From: Profundibacterium mesophilum KAUST100406-0324
GTDB lineage: Bacteria > Pseudomonadota > Alphaproteobacteria > Rhodobacterales > Rhodobacteraceae
Reading direction: 5' to 3'
NCBI RefSeq assembly: GCF_009835145.1
Contig: NZ_APKE01000009.1
Location: forward strand, 1-43,576
Length of the DNA stretch: 43,576 nt
Below are positions 6,915 to 14,540 of this stretch, piece by piece. A program made the translations under genes and the position numbers. Under the pieces are notes generated by a model. That model was not told the DNA's origin. It saw nothing but the letters and a program-made list of their open reading frames with translations, and did not search any database. Numbering within the stretch: the stretch's first letter is position 1; each line of letters starts with the position of its first letter.

Positions 6915-8012
6915 ATGTTGTTCCAAAAAATTGACAGCACTGAGCTGACAAATTCTGCCAAGTGGGCATTTACGACTCGGCGTGTGATCCATGAAGATGT
7001 CGTCGGATTGACGACAAACTTTTCGGACGCAAAGGCAGGCGATCTTGTTTTGGCGAGAGTTAATAAGATCGGATCACATAAGCGCATCCAACTCACCAGT
7101 GGGCGACCATCGGAATTGTACCGCGGAGATCTTGTCGTGTTGGTTTGTGGCAGCCGCTACGCGCCAGACCAATATGAGGGTCATGCGAAAATCGACCCTG
7201 ACGGATCGGACATGCTGGCTGGCGGTGGTGTGATCGGCGTGATGCGGGCGGCCAACAAACGGATGGCAGGTCCTACACGTGTACTGCCTGTCGGATTACT
7301 CTGTGGTCGGGATGGCAATCCAGTCAATCTCGCTGACTACAGCCTTCCCGAACTTGCCACTCCCGGCAAATTGACGGTCATCGCGGCTGTAGGTGCCTCA
7401 ATGAATGCAGGAAAGACAACCGCCGTCGCTAGCTTTGCACATGGCCTGTCTCGTGCCGGCTATCGGGTCGCAGCAATAAAGGCGACAGGTACCGGAGCAT
7501 ACGGTGACTATAATGCTTATGTAGATGCCGGAGCAGACTATGTCGCAGACTTCGTGGATGCGGGAATGGTTTCGACTTACATGGAGCCGATATCGCGCAT
7601 CATGAGGTGTACCAAAACCCTCCTCGACCATGCCGCTGACAACGGCTGTGAGGTCGCCATCGTTGAACTCGCAGACGGAATTTTTCAAGGTGAAACGGCG
7701 GCCTTACTCAACCGTAGTGATTTTAGGGCAAGTATTGATGGTTTTCTCTTTGCAGCGCCCTGCGCTGCATCGACGGCTGGAGGATGCTCTGTTCTCCGCT
7801 CAATGAACATCGAACCTAGTATCGTAACTGGTATGGTCAGTTGCTCTCCACTTGCCACGAAAGAAGCTGAGGCAGCCGTAGGAACCCATGTTGTCAAGCG
7901 CGAAAGCCTTGTCGATCCCGTGTCTGCAGGTGCGTTGATTGCAAGAATCCGAACCCAGAAAATGAGTGCCGAAAGTGTTCTGCGTGTAAAGGGCGACGAG
8001 AGGGCGGCATGA
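6915..8012 (+). CDS. P-loop NTPase, DUF1611/MobB-like, unassigned role
   Basis: A 365-residue protein. The start at ATG 6915 is preferred over an upstream ATG at 6882, which overlaps the hydrolase; TAAGGA lies nine bases upstream. An N-terminal beta-rich part (1-145) has GDLVLARVNKIG and GDLVVLVCGSRYAPDQYEGH. The C-terminal NTPase domain opens with the Walker A motif GASMNAGKTT (160-169), then AAIKATGTGAYGD and DAGADYVADFVDAG. A Walker-B-like strand is AIVELADGIFQGET. This resembles the C-terminal half of DUF1611 proteins or MobB-like G3E/SIMIBI NTPases, but it is not a confident match. It overlaps the ABC exporter by ATGA, so the two may act together. Confidence 0.7.
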   Translation: MLFQKIDSTELTNSAKWAFTTRRVIHEDVVGLTTNFSDAKAGDLVLARVNKIGSHKRIQLTSGRPSELYRGDLVVLVCGSRYAPDQYEGHAKIDPDGSDMLAGGGVIGVMRAANKRMAGPTRVLPVGLLCGRDGNPVNLADYSLPELATPGKLTVIAAVGASMNAGKTTAVASFAHGLSRAGYRVAAIKATGTGAYGDYNAYVDAGADYVADFVDAGMVSTYMEPISRIMRCTKTLLDHAADNGCEVAIVELADGIFQGETAALLNRSDFRASIDGFLFAAPCAASTAGGCSVLRSMNIEPSIVTGMVSCSPLATKEAEAAVGTHVVKRESLVDPVSAGALIARIRTQKMSAESVLRVKGDERAA

Positions 8013-9685
8013 ATGAACTGCCAAAAATAACGGGTAATGGACGTGGCATCGGAATAGGAAAAGTTGCTGTACTGGCGGTTGCGCAGGCGGTTGCGGCAGG
8101 TACGGCAGCCTTTGCAACCCGAGATGTATTTGCCGCCCTTCGTGACACCCTCGCAGCAACACCTTTCTTGCCTTTAGGGCTGATCGCATTGGCCGGGATT
8201 TCCATTGCCGGGTTGAGAATTTGGGAGCGCGTGGTGGCAGAGAAAGTCGGGCAGAATTACGCGTCCGACTTAAGGCTGAAGCTTTTTAATCACTTTTCCC
8301 GCTTGCCCGTCGGGTATGTTGACCGCCGCCGCCAGGGTTCCATGGCTCTCCGTTTCGTAGGAGATCTCGCCGCGGTACGTAACTGGGTCAGTCTTGGCAT
8401 TGCTCGATTGATCTCATCACTGATCGTGTTGCCGTTGGCTACTGTTGTCCTGTTCTTGCTCAATCCGATGCTAGGGCTGGCGGCATCCATACCCATTGGG
8501 CTTGGCCTAATGACAATGGCGCTGGTTGCACCTCGGCTTGGTGAAATACATCGACGCCTGCGTTCACGGCGTGGAGGTTTGGCCGCAGACATGAGTGAAC
8601 GCATCCCCCATGCACCGGAACTCCGCTTGATGGGGAGGATGCAAGTTGAAAACCGAACACTCATGCGCCGGACTGACAAAATGATTGATGCGGCAATCAA
8701 ACGCGTCAGGGGTGCGGCGCTATTACAAGCAATACCGGACGCAATATCTGGTCTTGCGGCAGCGTCACTTCTTTTTGCTGCTTTTCGATCCGGCATTCCT
8801 GCGGCCGAAGTTGCAGGTGCTGTGGCCGCCGTTGGGTTGATGATCAAACCAATGCGCGATCTTGCCGGTGTTGGCGACCGTTATCGTGCGTGGATTGCCG
8901 CGCGAAACAAGTGCGTAGATCTCTTGAACAAACCACGTATTTCGCGACCCAAGTCTCTCGGCGGTCCGCTGGCAAATGAACCACACTCGATCAGTTTTGA
9001 GAATGTTGAGACGGAATTCTTGACCGGCGTTGATCTCGTGGTGGAAGCTGGTCAAAAAGTAGCCGTTATGGGCCCCAATGGTTCAGGAAAGTCGACTTTC
9101 TTGGCATTGGCAGCCGGACTTGAAACAGCTTTAACCGGCCAAGTTTTGATTGGCGACCATGCTCCATCCAGTCTCAGCAGTTCGGATCGCAAGCGAATGA
9201 TATCATTCGTTGGACCAAAGTCTCCGATCCTCGCAGGAAGTTTGCGTCGAGCTATGATTATGGGTGCGGCACAGCAGCCTTCAGATACTCGGATACTTCA
9301 AGCTGCCAAATCATACGGTTTGCAAGGCGTCGTAGAGCGGCTTGGAGGGCTGGATGGCCACGTGACTGAAGCAGGACGCAACCTTTCTAGCGGAGAGGTG
9401 AGGCGCGTGATGCTCGTGAGAGCCGCGCTTTCGGGATCCCAGGTGCTATTGCTGGACGAACCAGATGACACGCTGGATATTGAAGGAGCAGGTCTTGTGA
9501 AACAATTGTTGGATGGAACTTCCGCGACTACCATTTTAATCACCCACAATACCGAAATCGCGCGCCTGATGGATCTAGTTTTGTTCGTTATTGATGGGCA
9601 GATCGTTCAATCCGGCTTGCCGGAAGAGGTCTTCGGCTCAAAAGGGCCAGCCCAGGATTTTTTTGGGCGGCTTAATGCTGCTTGA
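8009..9685 (+). CDS. ABC exporter (fused TMD-NBD, half-transporter)
   Basis: A 558-residue type-IV ABC exporter. The membrane domain (about 15-300) has several hydrophobic helices, for example around 130-175 and 235-280. The nucleotide-binding domain (about 325-550) has Walker A GPNGSGKST, signature LSSGEVRR (Ser in place of the usual Gly), Walker B VLLLDEPDD and the H-loop ITHN. The Walker B is followed by Asp rather than the canonical catalytic Glu-x-Thr pattern (DEPDDTLD keeps the Glu). There is no C39 peptidase domain, so it is not a bacteriocin-processing transporter. It is coupled by ATGA to the NTPase gene and is the last gene of the dioxygenase operon. It presumably exports the operon product as a homodimer. 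Confidence 0.9.
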   Translation: MNELPKITGNGRGIGIGKVAVLAVAQAVAAGTAAFATRDVFAALRDTLAATPFLPLGLIALAGISIAGLRIWERVVAEKVGQNYASDLRLKLFNHFSRLPVGYVDRRRQGSMALRFVGDLAAVRNWVSLGIARLISSLIVLPLATVVLFLLNPMLGLAASIPIGLGLMTMALVAPRLGEIHRRLRSRRGGLAADMSERIPHAPELRLMGRMQVENRTLMRRTDKMIDAAIKRVRGAALLQAIPDAISGLAAASLLFAAFRSGIPAAEVAGAVAAVGLMIKPMRDLAGVGDRYRAWIAARNKCVDLLNKPRISRPKSLGGPLANEPHSISFENVETEFLTGVDLVVEAGQKVAVMGPNGSGKSTFLALAAGLETALTGQVLIGDHAPSSLSSSDRKRMISFVGPKSPILAGSLRRAMIMGAAQQPSDTRILQAAKSYGLQGVVERLGGLDGHVTEAGRNLSSGEVRRVMLVRAALSGSQVLLLDEPDDTLDIEGAGLVKQLLDGTSATTILITHNTEIARLMDLVLFVIDGQIVQSGLPEEVFGSKGPAQDFFGRLNAA

Positions 9686-9720
9686 AGAGACGGAAGTTCA
9701 CGCAACGTGTTGACGTAAGT

Positions 9721-9737
9721 AGAGCCCACCAGGCTCT
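9721..9737 (+). terminator. Hairpin after the ABC exporter, possible weak terminator
   Basis: AGAGCC (9721-9726) / GGCTCT (9732-9737) with a 5-nt loop lies 36 bases after the exporter stop. There is no U-tract directly after it, so intrinsic termination is doubtful. Confidence 0.3.
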
Positions 9738-9899
9738 GGTCCCCCATCTGTTGTCCTTATCGACCCAAGGCAGGCAGCAGTCAGTAGAAAGACAATCGAC
9801 GCGATTTTAGTTTTTTTAAACCAAATCTACCGCCCATTTTCACACAATCCAACACCCACGAATTGTTGAGTTGAGAAACCAAACCGAAAAGGAAGAACT

Positions 9900-10307
9900 A
9901 TGAAAAATACCATCTTGGCTGTTTCTGCTGCGCTAGCCATCAGTGCTTGTTCCACAACAAATCAGCTTCCAGAGTTAAGCGGTTTTGAAAAGTTGGCAGG
10001 GTCAGAGATTCAAGCATTGTTGCCGGGAAACTCGCTGCGTGGCACCGACAAAACCGGCAGCTATGTAATTTACTATTCTTCGGCGGATACAATGAAAATT
10101 GACTACACTACTTCCAAGCGTCGCCGTCATGATACAGGAACGTGGCGAGTGTCGGGTGACCGTTACTGTCGGCAATGGAACGAATTAGGTAAAGGCCGAG
10201 AGCGCTGCGTATCTTTTTTCAGACGCGGGAATACCATTCACTGGGTTCGGAACAACGAAGTGACGGACCGATCTGTGTTGGAAAACGGAAATCCGGCTGG
10301 TCTATAA
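9900..10307 (+). CDS. Small outer-membrane or periplasmic lipoprotein
   Basis: A 135-residue lipoprotein. The signal ends in the lipobox ISAC, with Cys17 as the lipidated residue (MKNTILAVSAALAISAC). The mature part has GNSLRG, YVIYYSSADTMKI, TGTWRVSGDRYCRQWNELGKGRERCVSFF. The two Cys residues near 100 and 113 probably form a disulfide. The pattern resembles small DUF995-like lipoproteins, but I cannot assign a family firmly. AAGGAAG precedes the ATG. It has its own upstream gap of 214 bases after the exporter. The kinase remnant begins within 5 bases of its stop, which marks a recombination junction. Confidence 0.75.
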   Translation: MKNTILAVSAALAISACSTTNQLPELSGFEKLAGSEIQALLPGNSLRGTDKTGSYVIYYSSADTMKIDYTTSKRRRHDTGTWRVSGDRYCRQWNELGKGRERCVSFFRRGNTIHWVRNNEVTDRSVLENGNPAGL

Positions 10308-10311
10308 CAGA

Positions 10312-10579
10312 TTGAGCGCGGTGTCCGGGAACAGTGATATCTATCATTGGAAACGATGATGAGACCGGTGTTTTGGCCTCGCAGATTTCCCACGTTACGC
10401 AGCGCGGCGTGCGTCTCGATACCGCTGAAAGCGGTTCGGGGCTGTGGTTTGCAATCGTCTGGGATATCCTTGAAGCCAACGGTGGAGAAATACGTCTGCA
10501 AAACAGCGCCGGACGAGGATTGTCCGCGATCGCCACTTTCCGGGTTGCGCCACAATTGAATGCGAAGGATGAGACATGA
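10312..10579 (+). pseudogene. Histidine kinase C-terminal (HATPase) remnant
   Basis: Residues such as QRGVRLDTAESGSGL and AIVWDILEANGGEIRLQN align with the end of the kinase at 1388-2770 (QRGVRLDTVESGSGLGLAIVKDI). Only the last ~85 residues remain and no start is available. A one-base deletion near 10337 breaks the frame (VREQ then stop; restoring one G gives VREQWISII). The ATP-lid glycine motif is degenerate (GLWF instead of GLGL). The stop overlaps the VIT1 start by ATGA, as it would in a functional kinase-VIT1 operon, so this is the leftover of a second two-component operon, not a gene. Confidence 0.85.
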
Positions 10580-11283
10580 ATTTGCCCTACGACTCTGCAC
10601 ACGAAGAACTGCATTATATCAATCGCGCGGGGTGGCTGCGTGCGTCTGTTCTGGGTGCCAATGATGGCATTGTGTCAGTTTCGTCGTTGATCGTCGGCGT
10701 TGCGGCCGCGGATCCCAGCCCGACGGCAATTCTTGTGGCTGGGGCCGCTGGACTTGCCGCGGGTGCAATGTCTATGGCCGCAGGAGAGTATGTTTCGGTC
10801 AGCTCGCAATCAGATGTGGAACGGGCCGACATCGCACGTGAAAAACAGGCCCTGATCGATACGCCGGAAGCGGAAGAAGCGGAATTGGCGTCGATCTATC
10901 AGGCGCGGGGCCTGTCCCCCGAAACAGCGGCCCTGGTTGCAAGAGAGTTGACGGTCAAGGACGCACTTGGCGCGCATGTCCGCGATGAACTTGGCCTGTC
11001 CGAAGTGCACGCAGCAAACCCGCTGCAAGCCGCGTTCGCCTCGGGACTGACATTTACTGTGGCTGCTGCACTGCCACTCGCCGCCGCCATTCTGGCACCA
11101 AGCGACAAGATCATCCCAACTGTCGTTGTCGCAACACTGATCTGTCTCGCGGGCCTCGGTGCCCTTGGGGCCCATGTTGGCGGTGCACCAAAGCTGCGCG
11201 CTACCGCTCGTGTCTTGTTTTGGGGCGCAGCCGCTATGGCCATCACCGCCGCCGTCGGAAGCCTATTTGGCGTGAGTGTCTAG
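10576..11283 (+). CDS. VIT1/CCC1-family transporter (Fe/Mn)
   Basis: A 235-residue membrane protein of the VIT1/CCC1 family. The signature GWLRASVLGANDGIVSVSSLIVGVA (split over TM1) and GAMSMAAGEYVSVSSQSD are the conserved ion-pathway residues. A cytoplasmic metal-binding helical region follows (about 78-140, with EAEEAELASIYQARGLS), and then three C-terminal hydrophobic segments (about 145-168, 173-195, 210-232). Family members export or sequester Fe(II) and Mn(II). The start overlaps the stop of the kinase remnant by ATGA, so its original promoter lay upstream of a now-deleted operon; present expression would rely on read-through from the lipoprotein. A paralogue is at 13839-14540. Confidence 0.92.
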   Translation: MNLPYDSAHEELHYINRAGWLRASVLGANDGIVSVSSLIVGVAAADPSPTAILVAGAAGLAAGAMSMAAGEYVSVSSQSDVERADIAREKQALIDTPEAEEAELASIYQARGLSPETAALVARELTVKDALGAHVRDELGLSEVHAANPLQAAFASGLTFTVAAALPLAAAILAPSDKIIPTVVVATLICLAGLGALGAHVGGAPKLRATARVLFWGAAAMAITAAVGSLFGVSV

Positions 11284-11532
11284 CGTTAGGTGTTTTTGCG
11301 GAAGATGCTACCTGTATAGCGCTTGGAGATCTGCTATCAGAATCCCTTGTATTACATTGCCGACGGACGACGAGTGTCAGATTTGCGAATACAATCTTCC
11401 ATCGACTCGTTCTGACACCAGCTGAGTTTGAAGCCATTTGGCTGAATTGGAAAAGCCGACTTTCGCAGTGACGCAGAATTCTGCCAAAGCTGGCTCACAA
11501 CTGCCATTCTCCATGTTGCCGCGGCAGTCTAA

Positions 11533-12357
11533 TCACGCCGCCTCGACGCTGCGCCCTGCCCTGCCCGTCTCCGATCTGGCGATCAGATAGTCGCAGGCGC
11601 GCTGCGCGTCCGCGGCGTGCCGGAAGATCGCGCCCTTGTCCGAACGCAAAACGCGCAACCAGTTGTGGAGGTAGGCGGCATTCATCTCGAGCGTATGCGC
11701 CGTGAAGCCGAGCGTCTGACCCAGGAACACCGACCAGACCCCGTAGAAATTGCGCGGGTCCTGGAACCGCGTGATGGATGGCATGTAAACCTTGTCCACG
11801 GGGGGCAAATAATAGGCCTCCGTGCCCGTGAAGACGGTTGTGATGTCGATGGCATCGAAAAACGCCTGCATGTGCGGGATGGGCTCGGACGGCGGATGCT
11901 CGGGCACGGGCTCCGGGTCAGGGTAGAAGCTGTCGGGCAAGCCCTCGATCTGGCAGGCATTGAACACACGGTAGGATTTCTGGAAGCGGAAGATACGGGC
12001 TTCCTCGGAGTGATCATCCCCGTCGCTGTGATCATGCTCATCGCCGGCGTCTCTCCGGCTTTGACCGTAGTAAACGACGACAGAGGACTTCTCGCCCTTG
12101 CGAACCTTTGCATCCAACGCATTGGCCTGCGGCAACGTCATCCAAAAAGGCGAGCTGTGGCCCGCCATCACGGTCCGCATCGTCAGCAGTAAGTTGTTCA
12201 CCCCCTGGTACGGTTCTCCGCCCACGCGCAGGGGACGAGAGCTGCCACCTGCTGTCCAAGGCTTGCGCCAAGGCAGGACGCCGCGCTCGATGATGCGGAT
12301 GATTTCGTTTGTGATGACCTCGGAGGCATCGAGTTTGGGTGTGCGGGATCGGGCCAT
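11533..12357 (-). CDS. ArdC-like antirestriction protein lacking its metalloprotease core
   Basis: A 274-residue protein from ATG 12357 (AAAGGA upstream). The N-terminal ssDNA-binding ArdC domain (about 6-130) is intact: ITNEIIRIIERGVLPWRKPW, YQGVNNLLL, LPQANALDAKVRKGEKSSVVVYY, and further on YRVFNACQIEGLP. The C-terminal zincin domain normally has an HExxH motif after RFxDxxxFY and an EELVAE helix. Here RFQDPRNFYGVW runs directly into NAAYLHNWLRVLRSDKGAIF, so roughly 50 residues including HExxH are missing. It should bind ssDNA but lack protease activity. ArdC proteins protect incoming plasmid DNA during conjugation (family knowledge). Confidence 0.85.
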   Translation of the reverse strand: MARSRTPKLDASEVITNEIIRIIERGVLPWRKPWTAGGSSRPLRVGGEPYQGVNNLLLTMRTVMAGHSSPFWMTLPQANALDAKVRKGEKSSVVVYYGQSRRDAGDEHDHSDGDDHSEEARIFRFQKSYRVFNACQIEGLPDSFYPDPEPVPEHPPSEPIPHMQAFFDAIDITTVFTGTEAYYLPPVDKVYMPSITRFQDPRNFYGVWSVFLGQTLGFTAHTLEMNAAYLHNWLRVLRSDKGAIFRHAADAQRACDYLIARSETGRAGRSVEAA

Positions 12358-12397
12358 GGCTGGCGTCCTTTCGAGACTTGGTGAGAGGGAATGGTGA

Positions 12398-12868
12398 TCA
12401 GATTGTCTGAAGGGGCCTCGGATCGTTGGCGATCCTGGCACCGAGGGCTTCGACCATGTCGATGTAGGCGGTCAGCGAGACGGATCTGCCAGAACCGCAA
12501 GGATCAGGGTCGACCGATCCGTCCCGCGCCACCCGCGGCAGTCTCGCGAAGGCAATGACATCGGTGACGGGTCGGATATCGATGAAGGGCGTCCCTCGTG
12601 CGACCGCAAGAGTGGCCAAGGGAAAGCGCTCGATCGGCGCGAAGGTCGAAACGGTGGTCCAACCGAGATGGAGGAATGTCCCACCCTCCCCGCAGATCAC
12701 GTGCGCGTTTGGCAATGGCGCCGCCTGCTTCAGATAGCCGAGATCACGCAGGACGGTCTCACGCTCGAGCTGCAGTGCCTGGCCCGTCTGGCCGGTTCGG
12801 CGTAGTTCCTTGTGCCGCCACCACGAGGCGGCGGTCGCGCGTAACACGCGCAAGACACCTGTTTGCAT
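12398..12868 (-). CDS. Conserved plasmid-associated protein of unknown function
   Basis: A 156-residue protein from ATG 12868, which is preceded by GAAGGG; a start at 12946 would add 26 low-complexity residues. There are no TM segments or signal. Visible features are an amphipathic N-terminus (QTGVLRVLRATAASWWRHKELRRTGQ), then ERETVLRDLGYLK, and a mixed alpha/beta remainder. It ends 40 bases before the ArdC-like start and is probably cotranscribed. I do not recognise a family; genes like this accompany ArdC-type genes on roseobacter plasmids (recollection, not checked). Confidence 0.6.
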   Translation of the reverse strand: MQTGVLRVLRATAASWWRHKELRRTGQTGQALQLERETVLRDLGYLKQAAPLPNAHVICGEGGTFLHLGWTTVSTFAPIERFPLATLAVARGTPFIDIRPVTDVIAFARLPRVARDGSVDPDPCGSGRSVSLTAYIDMVEALGARIANDPRPLQTI

Positions 12869-12985
12869 GGGAATGCCCTTCATCAGGAACGGCAGACCGG
12901 AACCCGGCCCGGACCCATCTGAGGGACCCCGAAGGCCCTCATCCATCAGTCACAAAACCCGAAGGACACTTTCACTCTTTAGGGA

Positions 12986-13053
12986 TCTGATGCCGGAGAT
13001 TGTTAAATGCGAAGCTCATGAGAACGCAGAATCCTGCACTTTCCGGCATCAGA
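12986..13053. repeat. 12-bp perfect inverted repeat flanking 44 bp
   Basis: TCTGATGCCGGA (12986-12997) and TCCGGCATCAGA (13042-13053) are exact inverted copies around a 44-bp AT-richer segment in the 350-bp gap between two divergent accessory genes. It could be a recombination site, a replication-protein or regulator site, or a transposon relic. There is no U-tract, so it is not a terminator. Confidence 0.6.
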
Positions 13054-13220
13054 CCCCAATGAGGAACAGGATCAGGCCCGGACACCCTCTTTCGGGCATC
13101 CTCAGGCCTGACCTCCCCCGGCCCTCCTCTTCCTCTCAAACCCCATGATTTCCGCAGGTGGCTTGATTTTGTTCCTGTTATGTTCTATTTTAAGAACCAC
13201 GCTAAGAAGGGAGATCCCCG

Positions 13221-13514
13221 ATGGAAAGCACCACTTACGCCCTGCCCGCGACGCCCAAGCAGATCGCCTATGCGCGCGCGCTGGCCTTGCGCACCCAGAC
13301 GCTTTTGCCGTGGGAGGTTCAGCAAGATCGGCGGTCCCTGAGCGCCTGGATCGACGCACAAGCCAAGTTGAACCCGGGCGCGCAGGACAGCCGCCCGACA
13401 TCGAAGCAGGTCGCCTTCGCCGAGCGTCTCGCCCGGATCAAACGCCGCGCCGTCCCGGATGAGTGTTTCCGCGACAAGGGGCTGATGTCAAAATGGATCG
13501 ATGGGAACAAATGA
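13221..13514 (+). CDS. Small protein with two K-Q-x-A-(Y/F)-A repeats, unknown function
   Basis: A 97-residue soluble protein built from two similar halves: TPKQIAYARALALRTQ (about 11-26) and TSKQVAFAERLARIKR (about 59-74). Each half is followed by a DRRSLSAWID or DKGLMSKWID tail, so it is an internal duplication. The motif resembles the small DUF3072-like TxKQ helix seen in plasmid and phage proteins (weak resemblance). A good GGGAGA ribosome-binding site lies 8 bases before ATG 13221. It is divergent from the 12398 gene across the gap holding the inverted repeat. The role is unknown. Confidence 0.75.
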   Translation: MESTTYALPATPKQIAYARALALRTQTLLPWEVQQDRRSLSAWIDAQAKLNPGAQDSRPTSKQVAFAERLARIKRRAVPDECFRDKGLMSKWIDGNK

Positions 13515-13542
13515 AGCTGGGTAGCCCCTGCGGTGATTGAGA

Positions 13543-13833
13543 CTACTTCAGCCGATCAACAATCGATGCCCCGCCCGACCTGGCAAGCGCGATCAGGCTG
13601 GACTGGATTTTGGATGTGAAGACGGAACTGAACGTGCCGATGGGCGTGCGGTCCTCCCAGACATAGGACCGCTCCAGAATATCGGTGTTGATCTCGTCCA
13701 GCATGACCCATTTGCGGACATGGGTTTCTGACCCCACGCGCTGCGACTCGATCTGTGGCACCTCGATGATCAGCACGATGTTGACGAGCGTTGCCGCAAC
13801 AAGCAGCCGGAGCGGGGTTCGGGTACACCCCAT
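13543..13833 (-). CDS. Small membrane-anchored protein at the end of the metal operon
   Basis: A 96-residue protein from ATG 13833, five bases past the stop of the VIT1 gene, so it is translated as the last gene of the operon. It has one N-terminal TM or signal-anchor segment (TPLRLLVAATLVNIVLIIEV, about 5-24) and a ~70-residue soluble part (VRKWVMLDEINTDILERSY, TPIGTFSSVFTSKIQSSLIALA). No cysteine or heme motif is seen. Family not recognised. An upstream start at 13905 lies inside VIT1 and gives unnatural sequence. Confidence 0.6.
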   Translation of the reverse strand: MGCTRTPLRLLVAATLVNIVLIIEVPQIESQRVGSETHVRKWVMLDEINTDILERSYVWEDRTPIGTFSSVFTSKIQSSLIALARSGGASIVDRLK

Positions 13834-13838
13834 TGACT

Positions 13839-14540
13839 CTAGCCTACGGCGACCCCGAACAGCGCACCGACCCCGGCTGTCGCCGCCATTGCAAGCGCTC
13901 CCCATAGCGTGACCCGCGTGGCCCCACGGACGACGCCTGCGCCGCCGGCCGAAGCGCCCAATCCGCCAAGAACCGCAAGGCCAAGGATCGTCGATCCCGC
14001 CACCAGGGGAGCGATCTGCGCCTCCGAGACCAGCAGCACGACGATCAGGGGCAGCACCGCCCCAACGGCGAAGGTCAGTGCGGACACCAGAGCCGCCTGG
14101 ATAGGGCGGGCGGTAAAGGTTTCCGAAATGCCGAGCTCGTCGCGCGCATGCGATCCGAGCGCGTCGCGTTCAGTCAGTTGCACGGCAACCTTTTTCGCCA
14201 GGTCGCCGTCCAGCCCCCTTTCAACATAAATCAGGGTTAGTTCCTCGAGCTCGGCCTCGGGCGTTTCCTCGAGTTCACGGCTCTCTCGGGCGAGGTCCGC
14301 CTGTTCGGCGTCAGTTTGCGAGCTGACCGAGACATACTCCCCCGCCGCCATCGACATCGCACCAGCCATAAGCCCGGCCAGCCCGGCGATCATGACCTCG
14401 GGCTTGCCGGAGCCTGCGGCCGCGACGCCGACGACGAGGCTCGCGGTCGAGACAAGACCATCGTTGGCTCCGAGAACGGCGGCCCGCAACCAGCCGATGC
14501 GATGCACGATATGGATTTCAGAATGTGATAGACGGCTCAT
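13839..14540 (-). CDS. VIT1/CCC1-family transporter (Fe/Mn), operon copy
   Basis: A 233-residue paralogue of the protein at 10576, with the same signatures: GWLRAAVLGANDGLVSTASLV, GAMSMAAGEYVSVSSQTD, an acidic helical region (ETPEAELEELTLIYVERGL) and three C-terminal TM segments. It starts inside the stop of the P-type ATPase gene (ATGA, 14540-14537), so the two are coupled. The VIT/ATPase pair suggests removal of a divalent metal such as Fe(II) or Mn(II) from the cytoplasm, to match an upstream reductase module. The substrate is inferred from the family only. Confidence 0.92.
   Translation of the reverse strand: MSRLSHSEIHIVHRIGWLRAAVLGANDGLVSTASLVVGVAAAGSGKPEVMIAGLAGLMAGAMSMAAGEYVSVSSQTDAEQADLARESRELEETPEAELEELTLIYVERGLDGDLAKKVAVQLTERDALGSHARDELGISETFTARPIQAALVSALTFAVGAVLPLIVVLLVSEAQIAPLVAGSTILGLAVLGGLGASAGGAGVVRGATRVTLWGALAMAATAGVGALFGVAVG

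Noticed and set aside
11284-11532. Plus-strand frame ending LTPAEFEAIWLNWKSRLSQ, possible transposase relic
   Set aside because: The fragment resembles the end of an IS66-type accessory protein only superficially and has no start or further matches; left as unassigned intergenic DNA.
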